DNA of 64,000 nucleotides, taken from NCBI RefSeq assembly GCF_020707265.1, contig NZ_JAJFEQ010000004.1, positions 186,001 through 250,000 on the forward strand, written 5' to 3'. The stretch's first letter is position 1; each line of letters starts with the position of its first letter. The position numbers were made by a program, and so were the translations under genes. This document shows, in pieces, positions 17,022 through 26,033 of the stretch. Under the pieces are notes generated by a model. That model made no database searches. It saw only the letters and a list, made by a program, of their open reading frames with translations, and had not been told where the DNA came from. This DNA is from Massilia sp. IC2-477 (GTDB taxonomy: Bacteria > Pseudomonadota > Gammaproteobacteria > Burkholderiales > Burkholderiaceae_D).

Positions 17022-18272
17022 TTACAGGTCGAGCAGCAGGCGGGCCGGATCTTCCAGCGCGTCCTTCATGGCCACCAGGCCCAGCACGGCTTCGCGGCCG
17101 TCGATGATGCGGTGGTCGTAGGACATTGCCAGGTAGTTCATCGGACGGATCACGATCTGGCCGTTTTCCACCACGGCGCGGTCCTTGGTCGCGTGCACGC
17201 CCAGGATTGCCGACTGCGGCGGGTTGATGATCGGGGTCGACAGCATCGAACCGAACACACCGCCGTTCGAGATCGAGAAGGTACCGCCCGACAGGTCGTC
17301 CAGGGTCAGCTTGCCGTCTTTTGCCTTCTGGCCGAATTCACCGATCTTCTTCTCGATCTCGGCGATCGACAGCTGGTCGGCGTTGCGCAGGATCGGCACC
17401 ACCAGGCCGCGCGGCGAACCGACGGCGATACCGATGTCGAAGTAGCCGTGGTAGACGATGTCGTTACCGTCGACCGAGGCGTTCAGGATCGGGTACTTCT
17501 TCAGTGCGGCAACAGCGGCCTTGACGAAGAAGGACATGAAGCCCAGCTTGACGCCGTGCTCTTTCTCGAACTTGTCCTTGTACTTGTTGCGCAGTTCCAT
17601 GACCGGCGCCATGTTCACCTCGTTGAAGGTGGTCAGGATGGCGTTGGTCTGTTGCGACTGCAGCAGGCGCTCGGCGATACGGGCGCGCAGGCGGCTCATC
17701 GGCACGCGCTCTTCCGGACGGTCGCCCAGGCTGGCGATCGGTGCGGCGACCGGCTGCAGGGCCGGCTTCGCGGCCGGTGCCGGGGCAGCTGCTGCGGCAG
17801 GCTTGTTGGCGACTGCGGCCAGGGCGTCGCCCTTGGTCACGCGGCCGTCGCGGCCGGTGCCGGTGGCGTCGGCGGCGCTCATGTTGTTGTCGGCCAGGAT
17901 CTTGGCGGCGGCCGGCATGGCGACGTCGCCTTTCGAACCGGTTGCGGCAGCAGCCGGGGCGGCTTCGATCGGCGCGTTCGGGGCAGCCGACGGGATCGGC
18001 TTCACTGCCACCGGGCTAGTCTGTGCCGAAGCTTCGGTATCGACGATGGCGATGACTTCGCCGGACACGACGGTCGCGCCGTCGGCCTTCAGCAGCTGGA
18101 CGATCACGCCTTCGCTCGGGGCCGGCAGTTCCAGGACCACCTTGTCGGTCTCGATGTCGATCATGTTCTCGTCGCGCGAGACTTTCTCGCCGACTTTCTT
18201 GTGCCAGGACAGCAGGGTTGCTTCAGCAACCGATTCCGACAGTTGGGGGACCTTGACTTCGATTTGTGCCAT
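17022..18272 (-). CDS. odhB: 2-oxoglutarate dehydrogenase E2, dihydrolipoyllysine succinyltransferase
   Basis: 416 residues. An N-terminal lipoyl domain carries the lipoylated K44 ([11 protein letters not shown]). An Ala/Pro-rich linker leads to the E3-binding domain (about 125-165, [20 protein letters not shown]) and the catalytic domain with a [11 protein letters not shown] motif (H387, D391). It transfers succinyl groups to CoA and forms the complex core. It lies 72 bases after odhA and upstream of the pspC-like gene and lpdA. Confidence 0.97.
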   Translation of the reverse strand: MAQIEVKVPQLSESVAEATLLSWHKKVGEKVSRDENMIDIETDKVVLELPAPSEGVIVQLLKADGATVVSGEVIAIVDTEASAQTSPVAVKPIPSAAPNAPIEAAPAAAATGSKGDVAMPAAAKILADNNMSAADATGTGRDGRVTKGDALAAVANKPAAAAAPAPAAKPALQPVAAPIASLGDRPEERVPMSRLRARIAERLLQSQQTNAILTTFNEVNMAPVMELRNKYKDKFEKEHGVKLGFMSFFVKAAVAALKKYPILNASVDGNDIVYHGYFDIGIAVGSPRGLVVPILRNADQLSIAEIEKKIGEFGQKAKDGKLTLDDLSGGTFSISNGGVFGSMLSTPIINPPQSAILGVHATKDRAVVENGQIVIRPMNYLAMSYDHRIIDGREAVLGLVAMKDALEDPARLLLDL

Positions 18273-18309
18273 TTGATGTAGCTCCGTTTTATATATTCTG
18301 TATGCAAAG

Positions 18310-18336
18310 GCCCCCGGGCTTGCTGGCGCCGGGGGC
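18310..18336. repeat. 8-bp inverted repeat in the odhA-odhB spacer
   Basis: GCCCCCGG and CCGGGGGC are separated by 11 bases (18310-18317, 18329-18336). No T tract follows toward odhB. A possible processing or stability hairpin that could set the relative levels of E1 and E2. Confidence 0.6.
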
Positions 18337-18344
18337 AGCGGTGA

Positions 18345-21200
18345 TTACTTGGTCAGGATGAAGCCCTTCAGCTTCGAGAACGCGGTTTCCAGCAGTTCCT
18401 TCTGCTGCGCCACGTGCTTGTCGGCATAGCCGACCGCAGGCGACGAAGAAGCCGGGCGGCCTGCGTAAGCCAGGCGCTGGCCGTCTTCCATGCTTTCGAA
18501 GACGTTGTGCTGGATCTGGAACCACGGACCCTGGTTCTGCGGCTCGTCCTGCACCCACACCACTTCGGTCGCGTTCGGATACTTCTTCAGTTCGGCGGCG
18601 AAGGACTTGTGCGGGAACGGGTACATCTGTTCGATACGGACGATGGCGACATCGCTCACGCCGCGGGTCTTGCGGGCGGCGACCAGGTCGTAGTAGACCT
18701 TGCCCGAGCAGACCTGCACGCGCTTGACCTTCGACGCTTCGATCTTCTCGTCCACTTCGCCGATGACGGTCTGGAAACCGCCCTTGGCCAGGTCGGTCAG
18801 CGGCGAGCCGGCGTCCTTGTTACGCAGCAGCGACTTCGGCGTGAAGATCACCAGCGGCTTGCGGAACTGGCGCACCATCTGGCGGCGCAGCAGGTGGAAG
18901 ATCTGGGCGGCCGTGGTCGGCTGCACCACTTGCATGTTGTTGTCGGCACACAGTTGCAGGAAGCGCTCGATACGGGCCGACGAGTGCTCCGGACCCTGGC
19001 CTTCATAGCCGTGCGGCAGCATCATGGTCAGGCCCGAAGCGCGGCCCCACTTCACTTCGCCCGAGGCGATGAACTGGTCGATGACGACCTGGGCGCCGTT
19101 GACGAAGTCGCCGAACTGGGCTTCCCAGATGGTGAGCGTATTCGGTTCGGCGGTCGAGTAGCCGTACTCGAAACCGAGCACCGCTTCTTCCGACAGCACC
19201 GAGTCGATCACGGTGAAGTTGGCCTGGTTGTCCGAGACATTGGCCAGCGGCAGGTAGATGCCCTGGTCCCAGCGCTCGCGGTTCTGGTCGTGCAGCACGG
19301 CGTGGCGGTGGACAAAAGTACCGCGGCCGGCGTCCTGGCCCGACAGGCGCACTGCGTAGCCCGAGGACAGCAGCGACGCGAAGGCCAGGTGTTCGCCCAT
19401 GCCCCAGTCGAGGTTCATTTCGCCCTTGCCCATGGTGGCGCGGTCGTTCAGGACCTTCTCGACCAGCGAGTGCGGCTTGAAGCCTTCCGGCACCTTGGTG
19501 ATGCGTTCGGCCAGGCGCTTCAGTTCGGTCATCGGCACGGCGGTGTCGGCGGCGTCGGTCCACTTCTTGTTCAGGAACGGCGCCCAGTCGACGGCGTACT
19601 TGTTCTTGAAGTTGGTCAGCACCGGATCCACGGTGTGCTTGCCGGCGTCCATCGCATTGCGGAATTCGGCGACCAGCTGGTCACCGGTTTCCGGCGGCAC
19701 GGTGCCCTGCGCAGCCAGCTTCTCCGCGTACAGCTTGCGGGTGCCCGGGTGCTTGGCGATCTTCTTGTACATCAGCGGCTGGGTCAGCGCCGGGGTGTCC
19801 TGCTCGTTGTGGCCGAGTTTGCGGTAGCAGACGATGTCCACGACCACGTCCTTGCCGAACTCGGTGCGGTAGTCCATCGCGATCTGCGAGGCCAGCACGA
19901 CCGCTTCCGGATCGTCGGCGTTCACGTGCAGCACCGGTGCTTCGATCATCTTGACGACGTCCGAGCAGTAGATGGTCGAACGGGCGTCGCGCGGGTCCGA
20001 GGTGGTGAAGCCGATCTGGTTGTTGATGACGATGTGAACGGTACCGCCGGTGCCGTAGCCGCGGGTCTGGGCCAGGTTCAGGGTTTCCATGACCACGCCC
20101 TGGCCGGCGAATGCGGCGTCGCCGTGCACCAGGATCGGCAGCACTTCCTTGCCCTTGCGGTCGCCGCGGCGTTCCATGCGCGCCTTGACCGAACCTTCGA
20201 CCACCGGGTTCACGATTTCCAGGTGCGAAGGGTTGAAGGCCAGCGACAGGTGGACCGGGCCGCCCGGGGTCGAGATGTCGCTCGAAAAGCCCTGGTGGTA
20301 TTTCACGTCGCCTGCCGGCAGGTCGTCGGCGTGCTTGCCTTCGAATTCTTCGAACAGGTCGGCCGGGCTCTTGCCCAGGGTGTTGACCAGCACGTTCAGG
20401 CGGCCGCGGTGGGCCATGCCGATGACGATTTCCTGCACGCCCTTTTCACCGGCGCGCTGGATGACTTCGTCGATCGAGGCGATGAAGGATTCGCCGCCTT
20501 CCAGCGAGAAGCGCTTGGCGCCGACGTACTTGGTATGGAGGTAGCGCTCCAGGCCTTCGGCCGCGGTCAGGCGCTCGAGGATGTGCTTTTTCTTTTCGCC
20601 GGAGAAGGTCGGGGTCGAGCGGATCGACTCCAGGCGTTCCTGCAGCCAGCGCTTTTCGGTCGGATCGCTGATGTACATGAACTCGGCGCCGATCGAACGG
20701 CAGTAAGTGTCACGCAGCCAGTTCAGGATGTCGCGCAGCGGCGCGGTTTCCTTGCCGAAGTAGGTATTGCTGATGTTGAAGACGGTGTCCAGGTCCGCTT
20801 CGGTGAAGCCGTAGAAGCTCGGGTCGAGTTCCGGCAGGGGCGGACGTTCCTGGCGCTGCAGCGGGTCCAGGTTGGCCCAGCGCGAACCGAGGTAGCGGTA
20901 GGCGGCGATCAGCTGGGTGACGGCGACGCGCTTGCGGCCCAGTTCCGGGTCCTGGTTGGCGGTGACGGTGCGGATCGGGCCCTGCTTGGCGCGTTCCGCG
21001 AACGAGGCGACCACCGAGGAGTGCACCACGTCGGGGCGGCTGGAGCCGTCCACCGCTGGCACGTGCTGCATCTGGTCGAAGTAAGCGCGCCAGTTCTCCG
21101 GGACCGAACCCGGATTGTTCAGGTAGGCTTCATACAACTCTTCCACGTACGGCGCATTACCACCGAACAGGTACGAGTTCGCTGTTTGTTGCTGCATCAT
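18345..21200 (-). CDS. odhA: 2-oxoglutarate dehydrogenase E1 component
   Basis: A 951-residue thiamine-diphosphate enzyme that decarboxylates 2-oxoglutarate in the TCA cycle. It opens with the E1 N-terminal segment NSYLFGGNAPYVEELYEAYL, has VIGMAHRGRLNVLVN (substrate and ThDP site), the ThDP-binding HGDAAFAGQGVV with later INNQIGFTTS, and the C-terminal transketolase-like part (FGYGYST-type EFGYSTAE, MLPHGYEGQGPEHSSARIERFL). SD AAAGGTGAG precedes the ATG pair at 21200/21197. First gene of the operon; the 289-base spacer upstream, shared with the divergent Fur-controlled module, should hold its promoter. Confidence 0.97.
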   Translation of the reverse strand: MMQQQTANSYLFGGNAPYVEELYEAYLNNPGSVPENWRAYFDQMQHVPAVDGSSRPDVVHSSVVASFAERAKQGPIRTVTANQDPELGRKRVAVTQLIAAYRYLGSRWANLDPLQRQERPPLPELDPSFYGFTEADLDTVFNISNTYFGKETAPLRDILNWLRDTYCRSIGAEFMYISDPTEKRWLQERLESIRSTPTFSGEKKKHILERLTAAEGLERYLHTKYVGAKRFSLEGGESFIASIDEVIQRAGEKGVQEIVIGMAHRGRLNVLVNTLGKSPADLFEEFEGKHADDLPAGDVKYHQGFSSDISTPGGPVHLSLAFNPSHLEIVNPVVEGSVKARMERRGDRKGKEVLPILVHGDAAFAGQGVVMETLNLAQTRGYGTGGTVHIVINNQIGFTTSDPRDARSTIYCSDVVKMIEAPVLHVNADDPEAVVLASQIAMDYRTEFGKDVVVDIVCYRKLGHNEQDTPALTQPLMYKKIAKHPGTRKLYAEKLAAQGTVPPETGDQLVAEFRNAMDAGKHTVDPVLTNFKNKYAVDWAPFLNKKWTDAADTAVPMTELKRLAERITKVPEGFKPHSLVEKVLNDRATMGKGEMNLDWGMGEHLAFASLLSSGYAVRLSGQDAGRGTFVHRHAVLHDQNRERWDQGIYLPLANVSDNQANFTVIDSVLSEEAVLGFEYGYSTAEPNTLTIWEAQFGDFVNGAQVVIDQFIASGEVKWGRASGLTMMLPHGYEGQGPEHSSARIERFLQLCADNNMQVVQPTTAAQIFHLLRRQMVRQFRKPLVIFTPKSLLRNKDAGSPLTDLAKGGFQTVIGEVDEKIEASKVKRVQVCSGKVYYDLVAARKTRGVSDVAIVRIEQMYPFPHKSFAAELKKYPNATEVVWVQDEPQNQGPWFQIQHNVFESMEDGQRLAYAGRPASSSPAVGYADKHVAQQKELLETAFSKLKGFILTK

Positions 21201-21464
21201 TCTTGCTCACCTTTCTTCGCGCTTCGCGAGTTTGGGGCGGGTTCAGGTAACCTTCCGCGACACGGCCTGACCGGTTAGCGGATCGCACTTACTACTCAAG
21301 TTGTGGGGGAAGGACGAATTCTGTTACTACAAAGGCATGCCTTCAGGCAACTAATCTGCCTTTTAGCGCACAATATTGTAACGCAAGCGACTACGTCAAG
21401 CAGAGCTTGGGCCGACAAATTATTTATTTCTATTTGTAAATCCACCTTGTACGGTTGACCACGT

Positions 21465-21485
21465 AAATGATAATCGTTATCATTT
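21465..21485. promoter_or_regulatory. Fur box upstream of the PepSY/ApbE module
   Basis: Nine-base arms AAATGATAA and TTATCATTT flank a 3-base centre, an almost ideal match to the 19-bp Fur consensus. It ends 4 bases before the ATG at 21490, so Fur-Fe would block transcription of the module. It is 265 bases from the odhA start, so an effect on odhA is less likely. Iron repression is inferred from the motif. Confidence 0.9.
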
Positions 21486-21489
21486 GAGG

Positions 21490-22167
21490 ATGAGCTCAAC
21501 CGGACCGACCACTTCTGCCCCAGCGAAACTGCCTGCCGCCCCGGCTATGCCAGGGCCCCGCCGCGCTGTCTACCTGAAGCAACTGCACCAGTGGCACTGG
21601 ATCAGCTCCGCCATCTGCCTGATGGCCATGCTGCTGTTCAGCTTTACCGGATTCACCCTCAACCACGCGGCCGAGATCGAAGCCAAGCCGGAAGTCACGC
21701 GCCTGAAAGCCACGCTGCCGGCGCCGCTGCGCGCCCAGCTGGAGAAATACGCCGCGGAGCACGCGGACGCCGAAGTGCCGCTGCCGAGCGAGGTCGCGGA
21801 CTGGGCCAACGCCTCCTTCCCGGTCGACGTGCGCGGGAAACGCGCCGAGTTTTCCGAAGAAGACGCCTACATCGCCCTGCCCCGCCCCGGCGGCGACGCC
21901 TGGCTGCGCATCGCGGTCGACGGCGGCGCCGAATACGAAGCCACTTCGCGCGGCTGGATCTCCTGGCTCAACGACATGCACAAGGGCCGCAACACGGGCG
22001 CCGTGTGGAGCTGGTTCATCGACGTCTTCGCGATCGCCTGTGTTGTTTTTTGCGTCACCGGCTTCCTGATCCTGAAATACCACGCGGCCAACCGGCCCTC
22101 GACCTGGCCGGTGATCGGCTTCGGCATCGTGCTGCCGGCCGTGATCGCCCTGCTGTTCGTTCATTGA
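21490..22167 (+). CDS. PepSY-associated TM helix protein (putative haem-containing membrane electron carrier)
   Basis: 225 residues. One transmembrane helix near 38-58 (AICLMAMLLFSFTGFTLNHA) and two near the C-terminus (about 175-195 and 206-224) flank a periplasmic domain with PepSY-like features. Histidines H33, H36, H59, H164 and H198 sit at or beside the membrane ends and fit the b-type haem ligands of PepSY-TM proteins. It lies directly behind a Fur box and heads a five-gene run with DUF2271, DUF4198, ApbE and a flavodoxin reductase. The ATG at 21490 directly abuts a GAGG, too close for a normal SD; an in-frame TTG at 21484 lies inside the Fur box. Probably passes electrons across the inner membrane. 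Confidence 0.82.
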   Translation: MSSTGPTTSAPAKLPAAPAMPGPRRAVYLKQLHQWHWISSAICLMAMLLFSFTGFTLNHAAEIEAKPEVTRLKATLPAPLRAQLEKYAAEHADAEVPLPSEVADWANASFPVDVRGKRAEFSEEDAYIALPRPGGDAWLRIAVDGGAEYEATSRGWISWLNDMHKGRNTGAVWSWFIDVFAIACVVFCVTGFLILKYHAANRPSTWPVIGFGIVLPAVIALLFVH

Positions 22168-22216
22168 CGATTTATTAGATTAGCAAATAATTTCACTCTA
22201 TATATAAGGCAATCCG

Positions 22217-22729
22217 ATGAAACTGTCTCACTCGCTCGCCCTGACGCTGCCTCTCGCGTCCAGCTGGGCCACGGCCGCCGACCTGTCGGTCAAGTTCGAG
22301 GTCCCGCGCCTGAACGTGGCGGAATACCACAAGCCCTATGTGGCGATGTGGGTGGAGAAGGCCGACCAGGCCGTGGCTGCCAACCTGGCCGTGCTGTACG
22401 ACGTGAAGATGAAGAACCGCGAAGGCGAGAAGTGGCTGAAGGACCTGCGCTCCTGGTGGCGCAAGGCCGGGCGCGACGCCGCCATGCCGATTGACGGCGT
22501 CAGCGGCGCGACCCGGGCGCCGGGCGTGCACACCATGAAGTTCGACGGTGCGCGCTTCGGCCTGGACAAGCTGCCGGCAGGCGACTACACGCTGGTGGTC
22601 GAGGCCGCGCGCGAATCGGGTGGCCGCGAAGTGGTCAAGGTCCCGTTCAACTGGACCGGCAAGGGCAAGGTCGACGCCAATGCGGCAGGCAAGGACGAAC
22701 TGGGCGCCGTGGCGCTCCAGATCCAGTAA
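22217..22729 (+). CDS. DUF2271 periplasmic protein with an ApbE flavinylation motif
   Basis: 170 residues with an N-terminal signal peptide (cleavage near ATA-AD, residue 21). DUF2271 hallmarks are present: YVAMWVEKAD and LKDLRSWWRKAGRD. Next comes DGVSGAT (93-99), which fits the D-G-x-[ST]-G-A-T site where ApbE attaches FMN through a phosphoester, so T99 is the likely acceptor. The ApbE gene lies 1 kb downstream. It is inferred to be a flavinylated periplasmic redox carrier taking electrons from the PepSY membrane protein. Spacing to the PepSY gene is 49 bases. Confidence 0.87.
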   Translation: MKLSHSLALTLPLASSWATAADLSVKFEVPRLNVAEYHKPYVAMWVEKADQAVAANLAVLYDVKMKNREGEKWLKDLRSWWRKAGRDAAMPIDGVSGATRAPGVHTMKFDGARFGLDKLPAGDYTLVVEAARESGGREVVKVPFNWTGKGKVDANAAGKDELGAVALQIQ

Positions 22730-22763
22730 GCGACAGACAGACAAACGACAACAGGAGAATCCC

Positions 22764-23585
22764 ATGCAACTCAAGCGCCTCAGCAAGACCCTCGCCCTCG
22801 GCCTGATCGCCGCCACCCTGTCGATGACGGCCCAGGCCCACAACGCCTGGCTGCTGCCGAACAGCACCATGATCGACGCGAAGGAAGCCTGGGTCTCGCT
22901 CGACGCCGGTATCTCGAACCAGCTGTTCGAGTTCAACCACGCGCCGCTGCGCCTGGACAGCCTGATGATCACCGATCCGGACGGCGTCACGACCAAGGCC
23001 GAAGGCGCGGTGCTGGGCAAATTCCGCAGCACGCTCGATCTGCGCCTGCCGAAGGACGGCACCTATCGCCTGGCGATCGTCAACAATAACGTCATGGGCA
23101 GTTACAAGTTGAACGGCGAAACCAAGCGTTTCCGCGGCGCCCAGGGCAGCCCGCAAGTGCAGGTCCCGGCCGGCGCCACCGAAGTCCAGACCACGCAGGT
23201 GCAGACCCGCCTGGAGACCTTCGTCTCGGCCAACAAGATGAACGAGACCGCCCTGAAGCCGAGCGGCAGCGGCCTGGAGATGATCCCGGTCACCCACCCG
23301 ACCGACCTGCGCGTCGGCGAGCCGATCAAGGTGCGCTTCCAGCTCGACGGCAAGCCGGCGGCCAACCTGGCGTTCAGCGTGACGCCGGGCACCGCCAAGT
23401 ACCGCGGCGCCTCGGGCGAACAGCGCCTGACCACCGACGCCAAGGGTGAAGCGAGCTTCACCGTGCCGGCAGCGAACATGTACTGGCTGAACGCTTCCTT
23501 CCCGGGCGGCGAACGCGGCGCCCAGCAGGCACCCGCCGCCAAGCGCTACACCTACGCGGCGACCTTCGAAGTCCTGCCGCAATAA
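22764..23585 (+). CDS. DUF4198 periplasmic protein
   Basis: 273 residues. A signal peptide ends at AQA-HNAWLLPN; the His right after cleavage followed by W-L-L-P is typical of DUF4198 proteins, periplasmic proteins related to the nickel/cobalt-associated CbiK/NikK group, in which the N-terminal His can bind metal. Two beta-sandwich-like halves follow (about 24-165 and 170-273). SD ACAGGAGA precedes the ATG at 22764. Its place between the flavinylated DUF2271 protein and ApbE suggests it binds the metal or chelate that is reduced. Confidence 0.85.
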   Translation: MQLKRLSKTLALGLIAATLSMTAQAHNAWLLPNSTMIDAKEAWVSLDAGISNQLFEFNHAPLRLDSLMITDPDGVTTKAEGAVLGKFRSTLDLRLPKDGTYRLAIVNNNVMGSYKLNGETKRFRGAQGSPQVQVPAGATEVQTTQVQTRLETFVSANKMNETALKPSGSGLEMIPVTHPTDLRVGEPIKVRFQLDGKPAANLAFSVTPGTAKYRGASGEQRLTTDAKGEASFTVPAANMYWLNASFPGGERGAQQAPAAKRYTYAATFEVLPQ

Positions 23586-23600
23586 GGAGCGGCAAGCGGC

Positions 23601-24605
23601 ATGCGCGACGTCCTGGTACCCCACGCGATCGAGCTCGCGCTGCCGCCCGCCGGCAGCCGCCTGTGCAAGGCGGAAGGCCGTTCGATGGGCACGACCTGGT
23701 CGGCCCGGATGCTGGTCCCGCCCGGCCTTGACGCCGACCTGGAAGCCCAGCTCCAGCGCGAGCTGAACGAGATCGTGGCGCAGATGAGCCACTGGGAAGA
23801 AGCGTCCCTGCTGTCGCGCTACAACCGCGCGCCGGGCGGCAGCTGGCATGCGCTGCCGCCGCAGTTCTTCGAGGTGCTCGACTTCGCGCTCCAGGTCCAT
23901 GAGGACACGGCCGGCGCTTACGATCCGGTTGCCGGCGCCCTGGTCAACCTGTGGGGCTTCGGCCCGCGGGCGCGCCACGACCACAGCGGCTTCGCAGCGC
24001 CCGGCGCCGCGGCCCTGGCGGCTGCGCTGGCGCGCCGTGCGCAGGCCGTGCCCCAGCTCGACCGCGCCGGCCGCCGCCTGCTGCAGCCGGGCGGCGCCAT
24101 CCTCGATTTCTCGTCGGTCGCCAAGGGCTACGGCGTCGATCGCCTCGCCCTGTGCCTGGAACGCCTCGGCGTGCGCCACTACCTGGTGGAGGTCGGCGGC
24201 GAACTGCGCGGCGCCGGCGTCAAGCCGGACGGCGAACCCTGGTGGGTCGAGATCGAAGGGGTCCCTGACGCCAGCGCCACACCGCAGCCCGTGGTGGCCC
24301 TGCACGGCCTGGCGATCGCCACCTCGGGCGACTACCGCAGTTACTTCGAGCAGGGACAGCAGCGCCTTTCCCATACCCTCGACCCGCGCACCGGCCACCC
24401 GATCGCCAACGGCGTCGCATCCTGCACCGTGGTGGCCGGCGCTTGCATGACGGCCGATGCGCTGTCCACCGCGCTTACCGTGATGGGCCCCGATGCGGGC
24501 ATCGCCTTCGCCGACGCGCGCGGAGTCGCGGCGCGCTTCCTGGTGCGCATCGACGGCGGCCTGTGCGAACACGTGTCCGCCGCCTGGCGCGAACTGCTGC
24601 AATGA
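23601..24605 (+). CDS. apbE: FAD:protein FMN transferase (ApbE)
   Basis: 334 residues. It transfers FMN from FAD to Ser/Thr of target proteins. Family motifs: GRSMGTTWSARM, MSHWEEASLLSRYN, AYDPVAGALVNLWGFG, ILDFSSVAKGYGVDRLA, YLVEVGGELRGAGV, IATSGDYRSYFEQGQQRLSHTLDPRTG, and ACMTADALSTALTVMG. There is no clear signal peptide or lipobox, unlike many Gram-negative ApbE proteins; either it acts before or during export of its target, or the true start differs. The likely substrate is the DUF2271 protein two genes upstream. It overlaps the flavoreductase gene by 4 bases. Confidence 0.94.
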   Translation: MRDVLVPHAIELALPPAGSRLCKAEGRSMGTTWSARMLVPPGLDADLEAQLQRELNEIVAQMSHWEEASLLSRYNRAPGGSWHALPPQFFEVLDFALQVHEDTAGAYDPVAGALVNLWGFGPRARHDHSGFAAPGAAALAAALARRAQAVPQLDRAGRRLLQPGGAILDFSSVAKGYGVDRLALCLERLGVRHYLVEVGGELRGAGVKPDGEPWWVEIEGVPDASATPQPVVALHGLAIATSGDYRSYFEQGQQRLSHTLDPRTGHPIANGVASCTVVAGACMTADALSTALTVMGPDAGIAFADARGVAARFLVRIDGGLCEHVSAAWRELLQ

Positions 24606-25945
24606 TGTTCCCCACCGATCCCGTACGCTGGGGCAGCGCCCTCGCCCTCTCCGGCGCCTACCTGGCGATGTGCCTGGCGATCTGGCGCGCCCGCGCCGCG
24701 CGCGGCCAGGTCGCTACGGGGGAAGCCGACTGGCTGGTGGTGTACGCGAGCCAGACCGGCAGCGCCGAATACCTGGCCGCGCGCACGGCCGACACCCTGA
24801 ACACGGGCGGCGTGTCGGCGCGCGCCGTCTGCATGTCCGAGCTGCCGCCCGGCGCGCTGGCCGGGAGCGGCCGCGTCCTGTTCATCGCCAGCACCTACGG
24901 TGAAGGCGACGCCCCCGACACGGCCGCGCGCTTCGCCGGCGAAACCATGGGCACGGCGCCGGACCTCTCGCAGCTGCACTACGCCGTGCTGGCGCTGGGC
25001 GACAGCAGCTATGCCAACTACTGCGGCTTCGGCCGCGCGCTCGACGCCTGGCTGGGAGCGCACGGCGCCACGCCCCTGTTCGAGCGCATCGACGTCGACC
25101 GCGGCAATGTAGACGCGCTGGCTGCATGGCAGCACCATATCGGGCGCCTGGCCGGCACCGCCGACGCGCCCGACTGGGAAGCACCCGCCTACGGCGAGTG
25201 GCGCATCCTGGAACGCGAGCTGCTCAACCCGGGCAGCGCCGGCGCCCCACTGTACCGCATCGCGCTGGCGCCTGTGGAAGGCGCACTGCCGGCCTGGGAA
25301 GCGGGCGACCTGGCCCAGCTCAGCGCACCGCTCGACCCGGAGCACCCGCGCGAATACTCGATCGCTTCGCTCCGTTCCGAAGGCCGGCTGGAACTGATGG
25401 TGCGCCTGCAGCGGCGCGAGGACGGCAGCCTGGGCGCAGGCTCGGGTTGGCTGTGCGAAGGCGCGACGATGGAGGATGCGATCCGGCTGCGCGTGCGTGC
25501 GCACCAGCGCTTCCGCCTGAATGGCAATGCTGCCCGTCCGTTCATCGCGATCGGCAACGGCAGCGGCCTGGCCGGCCTGCGCGCGCTGCTCAAGTCGCGC
25601 ATCGACGCCGGCAAGGGCGACAACTGGCTGCTGTTCGGCGAGCGCAATGCCGCCCACGACTCCCTGCTCCGCGACGAATTGCAGGGATGGCTGGACGACG
25701 GCTGCCTGGCCCGGCTCGACCTCGCCTTTTCGCGCGACGGATCGGCGCAGCGCTACGTGCAGCACCTGGTGCGCGAACACGCGAACGCACTGCGCAGCTG
25801 GGTGGAAGAAGGGGCCGCGATCTATGTCTGCGGCAGCCTGCAGGGGATGGCCGGCGGCGTGCACGACGCCCTGGGCAACGTGCTGGGCGCCGAGCAGCTC
25901 GACGCCCTCGCGGCCGAGGGCCGCTACCGCCGGGATGTCTATTAG
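24602..25945 (+). CDS. Membrane-anchored flavodoxin/FNR diflavin reductase (sulfite-reductase flavoprotein-like)
   Basis: 447 residues. One N-terminal TM helix (about 9-27) anchors a flavodoxin domain (VVYASQTGSAEYLAART, FIASTYGEGDAPDTA, LGDSSYANYCGFG) followed by a compact FAD/NADPH domain: REYSIAS binds FAD, IGNGSGLAGLRALL and LLFGERN bind NADPH, and YVCGSLQGMAGGV and the C-terminal aromatic end RRDVY match the family. The order matches CysJ and P450-reductase proteins but is shorter (no connecting domain). It should deliver NADPH electrons to the PepSY membrane protein. Two in-frame ATGs (24602, 24605) overlap the ApbE stop. Confidence 0.9.
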   Translation: MMFPTDPVRWGSALALSGAYLAMCLAIWRARAARGQVATGEADWLVVYASQTGSAEYLAARTADTLNTGGVSARAVCMSELPPGALAGSGRVLFIASTYGEGDAPDTAARFAGETMGTAPDLSQLHYAVLALGDSSYANYCGFGRALDAWLGAHGATPLFERIDVDRGNVDALAAWQHHIGRLAGTADAPDWEAPAYGEWRILERELLNPGSAGAPLYRIALAPVEGALPAWEAGDLAQLSAPLDPEHPREYSIASLRSEGRLELMVRLQRREDGSLGAGSGWLCEGATMEDAIRLRVRAHQRFRLNGNAARPFIAIGNGSGLAGLRALLKSRIDAGKGDNWLLFGERNAAHDSLLRDELQGWLDDGCLARLDLAFSRDGSAQRYVQHLVREHANALRSWVEEGAAIYVCGSLQGMAGGVHDALGNVLGAEQLDALAAEGRYRRDVY

Positions 25946-25993
25946 GTAAGGTGCTTGTCGGCTCCGATCCCGGACTCGATGATGATGCCGGCA

Positions 25994-26032
25994 ACTATCA
26001 CCGCGTGGGCGGAATATCCGCCCACCCTACGG
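25994..26032. repeat. Dispersed palindromic repeat, single copy (locus 5)
   Basis: CTATCACCGCGTGGGCGG to CCGCCCACCCTACGG, minus-oriented with the GTAGGG end toward the KGG-protein gene. It ends two bases before that gene's stop codon and lies between convergent 3' ends. Confidence 0.82.
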
Positions 26033-26033
26033 T

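Noticed and set aside
21484..21489. TTG start for the PepSY gene six bases upstream of the ATG
   Set aside because: It would place the start inside the Fur box and turn the only SD-like bases into codons; the ATG at 21490 is more plausible.
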